DNA of 64,000 bases from assembly GCF_001280125.1 (NCBI RefSeq), contig NZ_LGEG01000255.1, positions 1-64,000 on the forward strand, written 5' to 3'. Numbering within the stretch: position 1 is the first letter of the stretch; every line of letters starts with the position of its first letter. Shown piece after piece: positions 35,614 to 44,683 of the stretch. The position numbers were made by a program, and so were the translations under genes. The notes under the pieces were generated by a model. The model searched no databases. It was given only the letters and a program-made list of their open reading frames with translations, and had not been told where the DNA came from. This stretch comes from Streptomyces sp. NRRL F-6492 (GTDB lineage: Bacteria; Actinomycetota; Actinomycetes; Streptomycetales; Streptomycetaceae).

Positions 35614-36900
35614 ATGAATGACTGGCCCGATGACGGCGGATACGGCCGCGGCCCCGCGAACCCCCAGCCCGAGGGTCCCCGCAGGATGAGCCACGTGCAG
35701 CGCCCGCAGGTTCCGCAGCAGCCGCCCCGTTACGACCAGGGCCACGACCCGAGCTTCACGCAGGCGCGGGGCACCGGCTACGACTCCGGCTACAACACCG
35801 GCCAGGTCTACGGCGGCGACCGGGGCACCCCCCAGGGCGGCGGCCGCGGCGACGGCAGCGGCGGCATCCCCCCGCAGTACGCGCCCCCGGGCCCCGGCGG
35901 CTCCGGCACCGGCCCCGCCCCCGACTGGCGCAGGCGGATCAAGGTCGGCTCGGTCGTCCTGGTCGTCGCCGTCCTCGCCTGGGGCATCGGCACGTACGCC
36001 TGGGCCAGCTCGCAGATGCGCAACGAGGTCGACCTCTCCAAGGTCATCGAGCGCCCGTCCGAGGGCGACTGCACCACGTACCTGATCGTCGGTTCCGACA
36101 GCCGCGAGGGCATGTCGGCCGAGGAGAAGAAGAAGCTGCACACCGGTTCCGCCGAGGGCAAGCGGACCGACTCGATGATGATCCTCGCGTCCTGCTCCAG
36201 CGGGAACACGATGATCTCGCTGCCGCGCGACTCCTGGGTGACGATCCCGTCGTTCGTCGGCTCCGAGTCGGGCAGGAAGTACGAGGCCCGCGGCGGCTCC
36301 AAGCTGAACGCGGCGTACGCCATGGACGGCCCCGAGCTGCTCGTGCGGACCGTGGAGTACAACACCGGGCTGCGCATCGACCACTACGCGGAGATCGGCT
36401 TCGCCGGCTTCGCGAACATCGTGGACGCGCTCGGCGGCGTCGAGCTGAACATCGAGAAGGGCTTCAAGGACAAGAAGTCCGGAGCGAACTTCCAGGCCGG
36501 CGAGCAGACCCTCAACGGCGAGCAGGCCCTGGCCTTCGTCCGCACCCGGTACGCGTTCGCCGAGTCGGACCTGGCGCGGACGAAGAACCAGCAGAAGTTC
36601 CTCTCCGCCCTGGCCAACCAGGCGGCGACGCCGGGCACGATCCTCAACCCGTTCGCGCTGTACCCGACGCTGGGCGCCGGTCTGGACACGCTGGTCGTGG
36701 ACAAGGACATGTCGCTGTACGACCTCGGCAAGATGTTCTTCGCGATGAAGGGCATCAGCGGCGGCGACGGCAAGTCCATGAACATGCCGATCTCGGGCAG
36801 CGCGCCGCAGGGCTCCCTGAAGTGGGACATGCCGAAGGTGAAGCAGCTGGTGGAGCAGATCAGGAACGACGAGAAGGTCACGGTCGAGTCGAACCGCTGA
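35614..36900 (+). CDS. LCP (LytR-CpsA-Psr) family cell-wall polymer transferase, copy 5
   Basis: A 428-residue protein with a Gln/Pro/Gly/Tyr-rich cytosolic tail of about 105 residues (GYDSGYNTGQVYGGD), a membrane helix near 110-130 and an LCP domain (about 150-350; TYLIVGSDSREGMSAEE, TMISLPRDSWVTIPSFVG, GLRIDHYAEIGFAGFANIVD, EQALAFVRTRYAFAESDLAR). Unlike copies 2-4 it has no LytR_C domain. It is the most similar to the housekeeping LytR-type. A strong terminator follows directly. Confidence 0.93.
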   Translation: MNDWPDDGGYGRGPANPQPEGPRRMSHVQRPQVPQQPPRYDQGHDPSFTQARGTGYDSGYNTGQVYGGDRGTPQGGGRGDGSGGIPPQYAPPGPGGSGTGPAPDWRRRIKVGSVVLVVAVLAWGIGTYAWASSQMRNEVDLSKVIERPSEGDCTTYLIVGSDSREGMSAEEKKKLHTGSAEGKRTDSMMILASCSSGNTMISLPRDSWVTIPSFVGSESGRKYEARGGSKLNAAYAMDGPELLVRTVEYNTGLRIDHYAEIGFAGFANIVDALGGVELNIEKGFKDKKSGANFQAGEQTLNGEQALAFVRTRYAFAESDLARTKNQQKFLSALANQAATPGTILNPFALYPTLGAGLDTLVVDKDMSLYDLGKMFFAMKGISGGDGKSMNMPISGSAPQGSLKWDMPKVKQLVEQIRNDEKVTVESNR

Positions 36901-36924
36901 CCGGGCCGGACCTGACGTACGGAG

Positions 36925-36960
36925 AAGGGCGCCCCTCGCCCCGCCGCGAGGGGCGCCCTT
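36925..36960. terminator. Intrinsic terminator after LCP copy 5
   Basis: A perfect 15-bp stem, AAGGGCGCCCCTCGC (36925-36939) with GCGAGGGGCGCCCTT (36946-36960), 6-nt loop, 24 bp past the stop. Confidence 0.85.
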
Positions 36961-36999
36961 TCCCGTGCTCGCGGGCGCCCTTCCCCGTGCTTGCCGGGG

Positions 37000-37111
37000 T
37001 GACGGGCCCCGGGCTCGCGGGACGTGACGGGCCCCGTACGCGCGGGGTGACGGGCCCCGTACGCGCGGGGTGACGGGCCCCGTACGCGCGGGGTGACGGG
37101 CCCCGGCGGGG
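37000..37111. repeat. 23-bp tandem repeat array, about 4.7 copies
   Basis: Three exact head-to-tail copies of a 23-bp unit starting TGACGGGCCCCGTACGCGCG lie at 37025-37047, 37048-37070 and 37071-37093, with a divergent copy before (37000-37024) and a partial one after (37094-37111). GGGCCC and GTACGCGCG are self-complementary or nearly so, so each unit can form small hairpins. There are no spacers, so it is not a CRISPR. It lies between the LCP terminator and the UDP-sugar dehydrogenase. Confidence 0.85.
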
Positions 37112-37207
37112 CGCCGGGCGGCCCGGAGGACAGGGTGCGCCCGAGCCCCCGACCAGGGCACGGCTATGCTCGGGCAGGCATTCCGCCCGACCTCTCTGGA
37201 GTACCGC

Positions 37208-38533
37208 ATGGCCCTCAAGATCACCGTGATCGGCACCGGCTACCTCGGCGCCACCCACGCCGCGGCCATGGCGGAACTGGGCTTCGAGGTCCTCGGCCTC
37301 GACGTCGTCCCCGAGAAGATCGAGCTGCTGTCCTCCGGCCGGGTCCCGATGTACGAGCCGGGGCTCGAAGAGCTGCTCGCGAAGCACGTGGCCGGCATCG
37401 AGGGATCGAGCGGCCGGCTGCGGTTCACCAGCTCCTGGGAGGAGGTGGGCGCCTTCGGCGACGTGCACTTCGTCTGCGTGAACACTCCGCAGAAGCACGG
37501 CGAGTACGCCTGTGACATGAGCTACGTGGACGCCGCCTTCACCTCCCTCGCCGGGGTCGTGCGGGAGGGCGCGCTCGTCGTCGGCAAGTCGACCGTGCCG
37601 GTCGGCTCGGCGGAGCGGCTCGCGGCCCTGCTCCCGGCGGGCGTGGAGCTGGCCTGGAACCCCGAGTTCCTGCGGGAGGGCTTCGCCGTCGGCGACACCC
37701 TGCACCCGGACCGGATCGTGGTCGGCGTGCGCGGCGAGCGGGCCGAGAAGCTGCTGCGCGAGGTGTACGCGGTGCCGGTCGGCGAGGGCTCGCCGTTCGT
37801 GGTGACCGACTTCCCGACCGCCGAGCTGGTGAAGACCGCCGCGAACTCCTTCCTCGCCACCAAGATCTCCTTCATCAACGCGATGGCGGAGGTCTGCGAG
37901 GCCGCGGACGGCGACGTCGCCAAGCTGGCGGAGGCCATCGGCCACGACGACCGGATCGGCGCCAAGTTCCTGCGGGCCGGCATCGGCTTCGGCGGCGGCT
38001 GCCTGCCGAAGGACATCCGGGCGTTCATGGCCCGGGCGGGCGAGCTGGGCGCCGACCAGGCGCTGACCTTCCTGCGCGAGATCGACTCCATCAACATGCG
38101 GCGGCGCGGCCAGATGGTCGAGATGACCCGCGAGGTCCTGGGCGGGAACTCCTTCCTGGGCCGCCGGGTCGCCGTCCTCGGCGCCACCTTCAAGCCGGAC
38201 TCGGACGACGTCCGCGACTCCCCCGCCCTCAACGTGGCCGGGCAGATACACCTCCAGGGCGGCCAGGTCACCGTCTACGACCCGAAGGGCATGGAGAACG
38301 CCCGCCGCCTCTTCCCCACCCTGGGGTACGCGGACTCGGCCCTGGAGGCCGTGCGCGGGGCGGACGTGGTGCTGCACCTGACGGAGTGGCGCGAGTTCCG
38401 CGAGCTGGACCCGGCGGAGCTGGGCGGGGCGGTGTCCGCCCGGATCGTGCTCGACGGCCGCAACGCGCTCGACGCGGCGCGGTGGCGCGGGGCGGGCTGG
38501 ACGTACCGGGCGATGGGGCGGCCGCGGGCGTAG
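37208..38533 (+). CDS. UDP-glucose/GDP-mannose dehydrogenase family protein
   Basis: A 441-residue NAD-dependent sugar-nucleotide 6-dehydrogenase that makes a UDP-uronic or GDP-mannuronic acid. The Rossmann motif is KITVIGTGYLGATHA at the N-terminus, the catalytic Cys is in GIGFGGGCLPKDIRAFM near 260, and the C-terminal binding domain begins LGATFKPDSDDVRDSPA near 320. The ATG at 37208 follows CTGGAG at 8-nt spacing. A TATGCT at 37162-37167 may be its -10. It would supply acidic sugar for surface glycans. Whether it uses UDP-glucose or GDP-mannose cannot be read from the sequence. Confidence 0.93.
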   Translation: MALKITVIGTGYLGATHAAAMAELGFEVLGLDVVPEKIELLSSGRVPMYEPGLEELLAKHVAGIEGSSGRLRFTSSWEEVGAFGDVHFVCVNTPQKHGEYACDMSYVDAAFTSLAGVVREGALVVGKSTVPVGSAERLAALLPAGVELAWNPEFLREGFAVGDTLHPDRIVVGVRGERAEKLLREVYAVPVGEGSPFVVTDFPTAELVKTAANSFLATKISFINAMAEVCEAADGDVAKLAEAIGHDDRIGAKFLRAGIGFGGGCLPKDIRAFMARAGELGADQALTFLREIDSINMRRRGQMVEMTREVLGGNSFLGRRVAVLGATFKPDSDDVRDSPALNVAGQIHLQGGQVTVYDPKGMENARRLFPTLGYADSALEAVRGADVVLHLTEWREFRELDPAELGGAVSARIVLDGRNALDAARWRGAGWTYRAMGRPRA

Positions 38534-38600
38534 GGCCCCGCGGGGCCCCGCCGGGCTCGTTCCGGGCCCGGGCCGGGCCCGCTGCTCCGCCCCGGACCCG

Positions 38601-39119
38601 CTACTCCGCCCCGGACTCGAAGTCCTCCACGAAGTAGCTGTCGTGCCGGACGCGGAACCGCTTGAGCTCCTCGCCGCCGCGCCGCGCCACCTCCGCGACC
38701 CGCTCGAAGTACTCCTCGCGCGGAGCGCCCGGGGAGAAGAGCATGAGCATGGACGTGGGCTCCTCGGTCGCGTTCTTGAAGGCGTGCAGGCCTCCGACCG
38801 GTACGTACAGGAAGTCGCCCGCGCGGCCGGTGACCCACTTGTCGCCGTCGTAGAGCTCCAGTTCGCCGGAGAGGACGTAGAAGGACTCGGACATGGCCTT
38901 GTGGAAGTGGGGCTTGGCGCCGGCGGCCCGGGGACCGAGGTCCACCTTGTAGAAGCCGAACTCGCCGCCGGTCGAGGCGTGGGTGGCGAGGTAGTGGGTG
39001 GCGCCGCCGGGCGAGGAGATGTCCGGCGGGGTGTCGGCGGGACGGAAGGTCGCGTTCACCTCGCCCTCGTCGCCGTGGTAGCGGGGCTCCGGGTACGCGA
39101 AGTCCTCGGGGTACGACAT
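38601..39119 (-). CDS. Cupin domain protein
   Basis: The 172-residue protein from ATG 39119 (MSYPEDFAYPEPRYHGDEGE, AAGGAG 7 nt upstream) has a single cupin domain. Motif 1 is KPHFHKAMSESFYVLSGELEL near 85-105 and motif 2 is GDFLYVPVGGLHAFKN near 115-130, with His ligands visible. Enzymatic role unknown; such proteins include isomerases, dioxygenases and binding proteins. It is convergent with the UDP-sugar dehydrogenase, 67 bp apart. Confidence 0.88.
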   Translation of the reverse strand: MSYPEDFAYPEPRYHGDEGEVNATFRPADTPPDISSPGGATHYLATHASTGGEFGFYKVDLGPRAAGAKPHFHKAMSESFYVLSGELELYDGDKWVTGRAGDFLYVPVGGLHAFKNATEEPTSMLMLFSPGAPREEYFERVAEVARRGGEELKRFRVRHDSYFVEDFESGAE

Positions 39120-39234
39120 GGTGCGCTCCTTCGGTGGGTCCGTCGGTCTCCGTCCGCATGATGGCCCCCGCCCCTGAGGACGGGCATCGGACCAACGGAC
39201 GATCTTGGGGTCGTCCGTCGGACCGGCGACCCAC
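39120..39234. other. Short intergenic region upstream of the cupin gene
   Basis: No gene or clear promoter is visible. Sequence just right of it is the gluconolactonase remnant, so the breakpoint of that lost gene may lie here. Confidence 0.3.
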
Positions 39235-39477
39235 GGGGAGGGCGGCCGGCTCCGGGCCGCCGCGATGGCGGACGGCGTGCACCGCCACGACCCCGACGGC
39301 ACGCCGATCGGACGGCTGAACGTGCCGGAGGCGGTGTGCGGCATCGCCTGGGGCGGGGCGAAGCGGAACCGTCTCTTCATCACGGCGGAGACCAGCCTCT
39401 CCTCGGTGCTCATGGCCGTCACGGGGACCCGCCCGACGGGACCGGGACGGAGGTCCTGGCGGGGTCCGACGCGCTGA
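39235..39477 (+). pseudogene. C-terminal remnant of an SMP-30/gluconolactonase family protein
   Basis: The plus-strand frame reads ADGVHRHDPDGTPIGRLNVPEA and then CGIAWGGAKRNRLFITAETSL, which is the typical final blade of SMP-30/gluconolactonase/LRE-like beta-propellers (usual form: GVHVFDPDG...GRIPVPE...WGG...LFITA.TSLY). Only about the last 75 residues remain. The upstream 200+ residues are absent and a leftward cupin gene occupies their place, so this is a truncated, presumably dead gene. No Shine-Dalgarno or start precedes it. Confidence 0.6.
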
Positions 39478-39769
39478 GGCGCCCGGCCGACACGAACTCC
39501 CGGCTCCCGCTTCCCGGCTCCCGCCGGGAAGCCCCGGCCACCGGGTCGCGCACCGCCGCGAACCCGATTCAATGCGCAACATCTTGACGGCTCGTCACGT
39601 CGGCCCGATATTACGGGCGAGTACGACCGACCGGTAACACTGCGCGCAGCACCCTCGCACGTCCGGCGGCAGACGAACGGGACCGTTCTGCCGCCGGTCC
39701 GGCGCGCCGACTGGCCTCCCCGACGGCCAGGAGGCGCCCGCCCCTCACCCCGTCACGAGAGGCACCGCC
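39478..39769. other. Intergenic region before the GDSL esterase
   Basis: 292 bp with AT-richer patches (CATCTTGACGGCTCGTCACG around 39590). TTGACG at 39594-39599 is a possible -35 and TATTAC near 39609-39614 is AT-rich but too close to serve as its -10. No gene is supported. Confidence 0.25.
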
Positions 39770-40651
39770 ATGCGATCAGTTCCGCCGAGCCGCCGCACCC
39801 GCGCCGCCGCCGCCGTCACCGCCGCCACCGCCCTGCTGACCACCGTCGCCGGCCTCGGCGCCGGCCCCGCCGCAGCCGCCGACACCGCGTTCGACCGCTA
39901 CGTGGCCCTGGGCGACTCCTACGCGTCGGGAGCCGGCGTACCGGACCAGACCGATTCCGCCTGTACGCGCTCCAGCCGCAACTACCCCGCCCTGCTGAAC
40001 GCCGCGCTCTCCCCCGCCGCCCACAAGGACGTCACCTGCGGAGGGGCCACCACGGTCCACATGACCTCCGCGCAGAACGCGTCCGCGCCGCCGCAGTTCG
40101 ACGCGCTGAGCGCCGACACGGACCTGGTGACCCTCACCATCGGCGGCAACGACGTCGGCTTCGGCAGCATCATCGTCCGCTGCGTGACCCTGGGGGTGTT
40201 CAACCTGGGCGGCTCGCCCTGCAAGAGCAGTTACACCTGGACGGGCACCGACCGGCTCGCCGCCACGGTCGACGCCACCGCCCCCAAGATCGCCGCGACC
40301 CTCGACGGCATCCGCCAACGCGCCCCGCAGGCCAGGATCCTGGTCACCGGCTACCCGGCGATCCTTCCCGACGACGGCACCAACTGCCCCTGGGTCGCGA
40401 CGATCGCCAAGGGCGACGCGCCCTGGCTGCGGGACATCCACAAGCGGCTCAACACCGTCATCGCCGCGCAGGCCGCCGCGCACGGGGCCGTCTACGTGGA
40501 CACGTACACCAAGTCCATCGGCCACGACGCCTGCAAGCCGGCCGGGACCCGCTGGATGGAACCCCTCGTCACCGACGCGGCGGCGCCCTTCCACCCCAAC
40601 GCGGCGGGCGAGAAGGCCATGGCCGACGCGGTGCTCGCCGCCGCGCGCTGA
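39770..40651 (+). CDS. Secreted SGNH/GDSL hydrolase (lipase/esterase)
   Basis: A 293-residue exported esterase. The signal peptide has a basic start and a hydrophobic core to about residue 34 with an AAAAD cleavage region. SGNH blocks are in order: VALGDSYASGAG (block I, catalytic Ser near 49), the Gly in TCGGATT, TIGGNDVGFGS (block III, Asn) and PFHPNAAGEKAM (block V, catalytic His near 275). Six Cys suggest disulfide bonds outside the cell. Similar in layout to S. coelicolor esterase and lipases of this fold. Monocistronic. Confidence 0.93.
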   Translation: MRSVPPSRRTRAAAAVTAATALLTTVAGLGAGPAAAADTAFDRYVALGDSYASGAGVPDQTDSACTRSSRNYPALLNAALSPAAHKDVTCGGATTVHMTSAQNASAPPQFDALSADTDLVTLTIGGNDVGFGSIIVRCVTLGVFNLGGSPCKSSYTWTGTDRLAATVDATAPKIAATLDGIRQRAPQARILVTGYPAILPDDGTNCPWVATIAKGDAPWLRDIHKRLNTVIAAQAAAHGAVYVDTYTKSIGHDACKPAGTRWMEPLVTDAAAPFHPNAAGEKAMADAVLAAAR

Positions 40652-40674
40652 CCGGGCGAGGGCCTTTCGCCGGG

Positions 40675-40866
40675 TCACAACAGGTGGTCGGCCTCGCCCG
40701 CCTCGACGTCCCGGACGAGGGTACGGAGAGCTTCGCCGCCGTCGGTCGGGCAGACGTCCTCCTGACCGGCGACGGCGATGTGGCCGTTGCCGTCCGCGTC
40801 GGTGCCGAGGCGGGAGCAGTTGGCGCCCTCGCCGCGGAAGGCGTCTTCCCGGGTGATGCGATCCAT
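40675..40866 (-). CDS. Small hypothetical protein
   Basis: A 63-residue acidic protein starting MDRITREDAFRGEGANCSRL and ending AGEADHLL. It has two Cys but no known motif that I can name. The pattern GANCSRL...GNGHIAVAG...DGGEALRTLV is loosely reminiscent of the small DUF397 proteins of actinomycetes. A GAGGAA 11-12 nt upstream of the ATG supports translation. It is convergent with the GDSL esterase gene. Confidence 0.5.
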   Translation of the reverse strand: MDRITREDAFRGEGANCSRLGTDADGNGHIAVAGQEDVCPTDGGEALRTLVRDVEAGEADHLL

Positions 40867-41222
40867 CGGCGTTCCTCACGGTTCCTCGGCGGTCGCGTGG
40901 ACGAACCCGCGGGAGTCCCCGGCCGAGAGCGCCGCGCCCTCCAGCCACCGCGTCACCCGGGCCGTGGGCGAGCCGGTGGCCGCCGCCTGGCAGGGCAGCG
41001 CCGGGGACGACCCGTACCTCTCCGTACGCTTCCGGGACGACGCGCTCCGGCTCGTCGCGTACGACGCGCGCGACGTCCACGGGCAACCGTGGCTCGCCGC
41101 GCGCTGCGAGGCCCGGCGGCGGGCCCGGCGGAGGTACGCGCGCGTGGGTGGCCTTGCCGTGCGCGGATGCGGGTAGGGGCGGACGGTGGGAACGTCCCAC
41201 CCGTACGAGCACGAGGAGAACC
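40867..41222. other. Intergenic region with a possible degraded gene
   Basis: 356 bp between a small gene and the VOC protein. A plus-strand frame (about 40950-41140) encodes RVTRAVGEPVAAAWQG...YLSVRFRDDALRLVAYDARDVHG, which is reminiscent of the C-terminal half of the short HATPase regulators of Streptomyces (LRIEVTDAR pattern), but it has no start or upstream half. It could be a relic; I assign no function. Confidence 0.25.
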
Positions 41223-41603
41223 ATGCCCGTCGCCACCCTGCGGTCCGTCGTCCTGGACTGTCCCGATCCGATGTCCCTCGCCACCTTCTACGCCGGGATC
41301 CTCGGCGGCTCCCCCCGGGTCTCGGAGGACTCCGAGGAGGGGGACTCCTGGGTGATGCTCTCCGGGCACGACGGCACCCAGCTCGCCTTCCAGGAGGTCG
41401 CCGGCTACGTCGCGCCGCACTGGCCCGAGGAGGAGGGCGGGCAGCAGTTCCACCTGGACCTGACCGTGGACGACCTCGACCGGGGCGAGGAGCAGGTGCT
41501 CGCGCTCGGCGCCAAGCTGCTCGACGCGGGTGATCCCGACCGTGACTTCCGCGTGTACGCGGACCCGGTCGGGCACCCGTTCTGCCTCTGCGTGGACCGG
41601 TAG
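41223..41603 (+). CDS. VOC family protein (glyoxalase/bleomycin-resistance fold)
   Basis: A 126-residue protein with the two beta-alpha-beta-beta-beta modules of the vicinal oxygen chelate fold: VVLDCPDPMSLATFYAGILGG at the N-terminus and FHLDLTVDDLDRGEEQVLALG in the middle, ending DPVGHPFCLCVDR. This is the common short actinobacterial glyoxalase-like form. The ATG start follows GAGGAGA 7-8 nt upstream. Convergent with the dipeptidase, 6 bp apart. Substrate unknown. Confidence 0.9.
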   Translation: MPVATLRSVVLDCPDPMSLATFYAGILGGSPRVSEDSEEGDSWVMLSGHDGTQLAFQEVAGYVAPHWPEEEGGQQFHLDLTVDDLDRGEEQVLALGAKLLDAGDPDRDFRVYADPVGHPFCLCVDR

Positions 41604-41609
41604 GAGCCG

Positions 41610-42812
41610 TCAGGCCCCCCGGCCGTCCAGGGACTCGATGGTCGCGTTCGACGGGGCCGTGCGGTCCCTCAGGTCGCGGGAGACGTCCTCCGCGTCGCGC
41701 AGGGCGCGGACCGCGTTGGACCAGGTCAGTTTGGCCAGGTCCGGGTGCGACCAGCCGCGGTGGAGGAGTTCCGCGACCAGGTTCGGGTAGCCGGCGACGT
41801 CGTCCAGGCCCGACGGGGTGAAGGCCGTGCCGTCGTAGTCACCGCCGATGCCGATGTGGTCGATGCCGGCGGCCTCGCGCATGTGGTCGAGGTGGTCGGC
41901 GACCGTGGCGGCGGTGGCCACCGGGCGCGGGTGCGCCTCCTCGAAGGCGCGGTGCAGCGCCATCGCCTCGGCGGTGGTGTCGAGGTGGTCGAAGCCGTGC
42001 TCCCGCAGGTTCTCGTCCGCCCGCGCGGTCCACTCGACGGCCGCCGGGAGGATGAACTTGGGCACGAAGGTGACCATCGCGACGCCGCCGTTGGCGGGCA
42101 GCCGCTCCAGGACGTCGTCCGGGACGTTGCGCGGGTGGTCGCAGACCGCCCGGGCCGAGGAGTGCGAGAAGATCACCGGCGCGGCGGTGGCGTCGAGGGC
42201 GTCCCGCATGGTCGTCGCGGCCACGTGCGAGAGGTCGACCAGCATGCCGGAGCGGTTCATCTCGCGGACGACCTGCCGGCCGAAGGCGGAGAGCCCGCCG
42301 ACGCCGGGGCCGTCGGTCGCCGAGTCCGCCCAGTCGTTGTTGTCGTTGTGGGTGAGCGTCATGTAGCGCACGCCCAGGGCGTGCAGCGCGCGCAGGGTGG
42401 CGAGGGAGTTGTTGATCGAGTGGCCGCCCTCGGCCCCCTTGAGGGAGGCGATGCGGCCCTGCTTCCGGGCCGCCTCCATGTCGTCCGCCGTCAGCGCGGG
42501 CGCCAGGTCGGCGGCGTACCGCTCCAGGAGCTGGTCGACCACGTCGATCTGCTCCAGGGTGGCGCTGACCGCGTCGTCCCCGGTGAACCGGCAGGGCACG
42601 TACACCGACCAGAACTGGGCGCCGACGCCGCCGGCCCGCAGGCGGGCGAGGTCGGTGTGGAGCGAGGCGCTCTGGTCGGCCGCGATGTCCATGCGGTCGA
42701 GGTCGTAGCGCACCTGCTCGCGCAGGGCCCACGGCAGGTCGTTGTGGCCGTCCACCACGGGGTGGCCGGCCAGCAGCTCGCGCGCCTCGGCCAGGCGGTC
42801 GGCGGCGGTCAC
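41610..42812 (-). CDS. Membrane dipeptidase family (M19) peptidase
   Basis: A 400-residue zinc dipeptidase of the amidohydrolase superfamily. Metal-site motifs: [13 protein letters not shown] near 20, [11 protein letters not shown] near 122, [14 protein letters not shown] near 150, [16 protein letters not shown] near 215 and [12 protein letters not shown] near 320. Substrates of this family include dipeptides and beta-lactams. It starts with GTG in a GTGA overlap with the purE stop, so it is translationally coupled to purE although functionally unrelated. Confidence 0.94.
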   Translation of the reverse strand: MTAADRLAEARELLAGHPVVDGHNDLPWALREQVRYDLDRMDIAADQSASLHTDLARLRAGGVGAQFWSVYVPCRFTGDDAVSATLEQIDVVDQLLERYAADLAPALTADDMEAARKQGRIASLKGAEGGHSINNSLATLRALHALGVRYMTLTHNDNNDWADSATDGPGVGGLSAFGRQVVREMNRSGMLVDLSHVAATTMRDALDATAAPVIFSHSSARAVCDHPRNVPDDVLERLPANGGVAMVTFVPKFILPAAVEWTARADENLREHGFDHLDTTAEAMALHRAFEEAHPRPVATAATVADHLDHMREAAGIDHIGIGGDYDGTAFTPSGLDDVAGYPNLVAELLHRGWSHPDLAKLTWSNAVRALRDAEDVSRDLRDRTAPSNATIESLDGRGA

Positions 42813-43336
42813 CGGGCGAAGCCGAAGGACTCGGCGCCCTCGACCTTGGCGCGCAGCCGCTTGCCCTTGTCCGTCGCCTGGTCGTTCAGCTCCTGCTGGA
42901 AGGCGCGCATCCGGTCGAGCAGCGCCGGGTCGTGCGCGGCGAGGATCCGGGCCGCGAGCAGGCCCGCGTTGCGGGCGCCGCCGACGGAGACCGTGGCGAC
43001 CGGGACGCCGGCCGGCATCTGCACGATGGAGAGCAGCGAGTCCATGCCGTCGAGGTACTTCAGCGGCACCGGCACGCCGATGACGGGCAGCGGGGTGACG
43101 GAGGCGAGCATGCCGGGCAGGTGGGCGGCGCCGCCCGCGCCCGCGACGATCGCCTTGAGCCCGCGCCCGGCGGCCTCCTCTCCGTACGCGATCATCTCGC
43201 GCGGCATGCGGTGCGCGGAGACGACGTCGACCTCGTACGGGATCTCGAACTCGTCCAGGGCCTGGGCCGCGGCCTCCATGACGGGCCAGTCGGAGTCCGA
43301 ACCCATGACGATGCCGACGACGGGGCTGGTGCTCAT
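42809..43336 (-). CDS. purE: 5-(carboxyamino)imidazole ribonucleotide mutase
   Basis: A 175-residue enzyme that converts N5-CAIR to CAIR in purine synthesis. Class I PurE motifs: [23 protein letters not shown] near 40, [16 protein letters not shown] near 70 and the [17 protein letters not shown] loop near 93. The start overlaps the purK stop by ATGA, so purK-purE-dipeptidase form one leftward operon. Confidence 0.97.
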   Translation of the reverse strand: MSTSPVVGIVMGSDSDWPVMEAAAQALDEFEIPYEVDVVSAHRMPREMIAYGEEAAGRGLKAIVAGAGGAAHLPGMLASVTPLPVIGVPVPLKYLDGMDSLLSIVQMPAGVPVATVSVGGARNAGLLAARILAAHDPALLDRMRAFQQELNDQATDKGKRLRAKVEGAESFGFAR

Positions 43337-44472
43337 TCGGTGATCGTTCCTCGCAGGTAGCCGGCGGCGTGGCGGGCGCGCTCCAGCACCTCGTCCAGGT
43401 CGTCGCCGTAGGTGTTGACGTGGCCCACCTTGCGGCCGGGCTTCACGTCCTTTCCGTACATGTGGATCTTGAGCTGCGGGTCCCTGGCCATGCAGTGCAG
43501 GTACGCGGAGTACATGTCCGGGTAGTCGCCGCCCAGGACATTGCACATCACGGTCCACCGCGCGCGGGGGCGCGGATCGCCGAGGGGCAGGTCGAGGACC
43601 GCCCGGACGTGGTTGGCGAACTGCGAGGTGATCGCGCCGTCCTGGGTCCAGTGGCCGGAGTTGTGCGGGCGCATCGCCAGTTCGTTGACGAGGACGCGGC
43701 CGTCCGCGGTCTCGAACAGCTCCACGGCGAGGTGGCCGACGACGCCCAGCTCCCGGGCGATCCGCAGCGCCAGCTCCTGCGCCTGTCCGGACAGCTCCTC
43801 GGACAGGTCGGGGGCGGGCGCGATCACGGTGTCGCAGACGCCGTCGACCTGGCGGGACTCCACGACCGGGTAGGCGACGGCCTGGCCGTGCGGGGAGCGG
43901 ACGATGTTCGCCGCCAGCTCGCGCGTGAAGTCGACCTTCTCCTCCGCGAGGACCGGGACGCCGGCCAGGAAGGGGTCGCGGGCGTCCTCGGGCGAACGCA
44001 CGAACCAGACGCCCTTGCCGTCGTAGCCGCCGCGCACGGTCTTGAGGATGATCGGGAAGCCCCCGACCTCGGCCGCGAAGGCCTCCGCGTCCGCCGGGTC
44101 CGCGACGATGCGGTGGCGGGGGCTCGGCGCGCCGATCGCGTCGAGCCGGGCGCGCATCACCCCCTTGTCCTGCGCGTGCACCAGGGCGTCGGGCCCCGGG
44201 CGGACGGGGATGCCGTCCGCCTCCAGGGCCCGCAGGTGCTCGGTGGGGACGTGCTCGTGATCGAAGGTGATCACGTCGCATCCGCGCGCGAAGTCACGCA
44301 GCGTGTCCAGGTCGCGATAATCGCCGACGACGACCTCGCTCACCACCTGGGCCGCGGAGTCCTGCGGGGTGTCACTGAGGAGCTTGAACTTGATGCCGAG
44401 GGGGATGCCCGCCTCGTGGGTCATACGGGCGAGCTGACCGCCACCGACCATGCCGACTACCGGAAACGTCAC
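43333..44472 (-). CDS. purK: 5-(carboxyamino)imidazole ribonucleotide synthase
   Basis: A 379-residue ATP-grasp enzyme that carboxylates AIR to N5-CAIR using bicarbonate and ATP. The N-terminal motif is [14 protein letters not shown], the [15 protein letters not shown] segment near 80 is typical of PurK, and the ATP-grasp region includes [18 protein letters not shown] near 150 and [19 protein letters not shown] near 275. It starts with GTG at 44472. An upstream extension is unlikely because the motif begins within three residues of this start. Confidence 0.96.
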   Translation of the reverse strand: MTFPVVGMVGGGQLARMTHEAGIPLGIKFKLLSDTPQDSAAQVVSEVVVGDYRDLDTLRDFARGCDVITFDHEHVPTEHLRALEADGIPVRPGPDALVHAQDKGVMRARLDAIGAPSPRHRIVADPADAEAFAAEVGGFPIILKTVRGGYDGKGVWFVRSPEDARDPFLAGVPVLAEEKVDFTRELAANIVRSPHGQAVAYPVVESRQVDGVCDTVIAPAPDLSEELSGQAQELALRIARELGVVGHLAVELFETADGRVLVNELAMRPHNSGHWTQDGAITSQFANHVRAVLDLPLGDPRPRARWTVMCNVLGGDYPDMYSAYLHCMARDPQLKIHMYGKDVKPGRKVGHVNTYGDDLDEVLERARHAAGYLRGTITE

Positions 44473-44683
44473 CCCCTTAGGGTATCCGCACCATCGGGGA
44501 ACACGCGTCCGGCTGTGTTTTGGCACAAGGATCAAGGGAAGGCGCCCGGGCGGGAGCACGGAGCCGGGGCGAGGTCCGGCCATGGTTCGCGCGGTACACC
44601 GGCATGTGCCAGAGGCCCTGGTTAGCATGGACTGGTTGACGTCACCCGGACGTCACCCGGACGGACGGGACAGAGCCATCACC

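Noticed and set aside
37000..37111. CRISPR array
   Set aside because: The 23-bp units are directly adjacent with no unique spacers and there are no cas genes.
44627..44683. Longer GtrA start at 44627
   Set aside because: The extra 19 residues (MDWLTSPGRHPDGRDRAIT) are hydrophilic, and the ATG overlaps a possible -10 TAGCAT.
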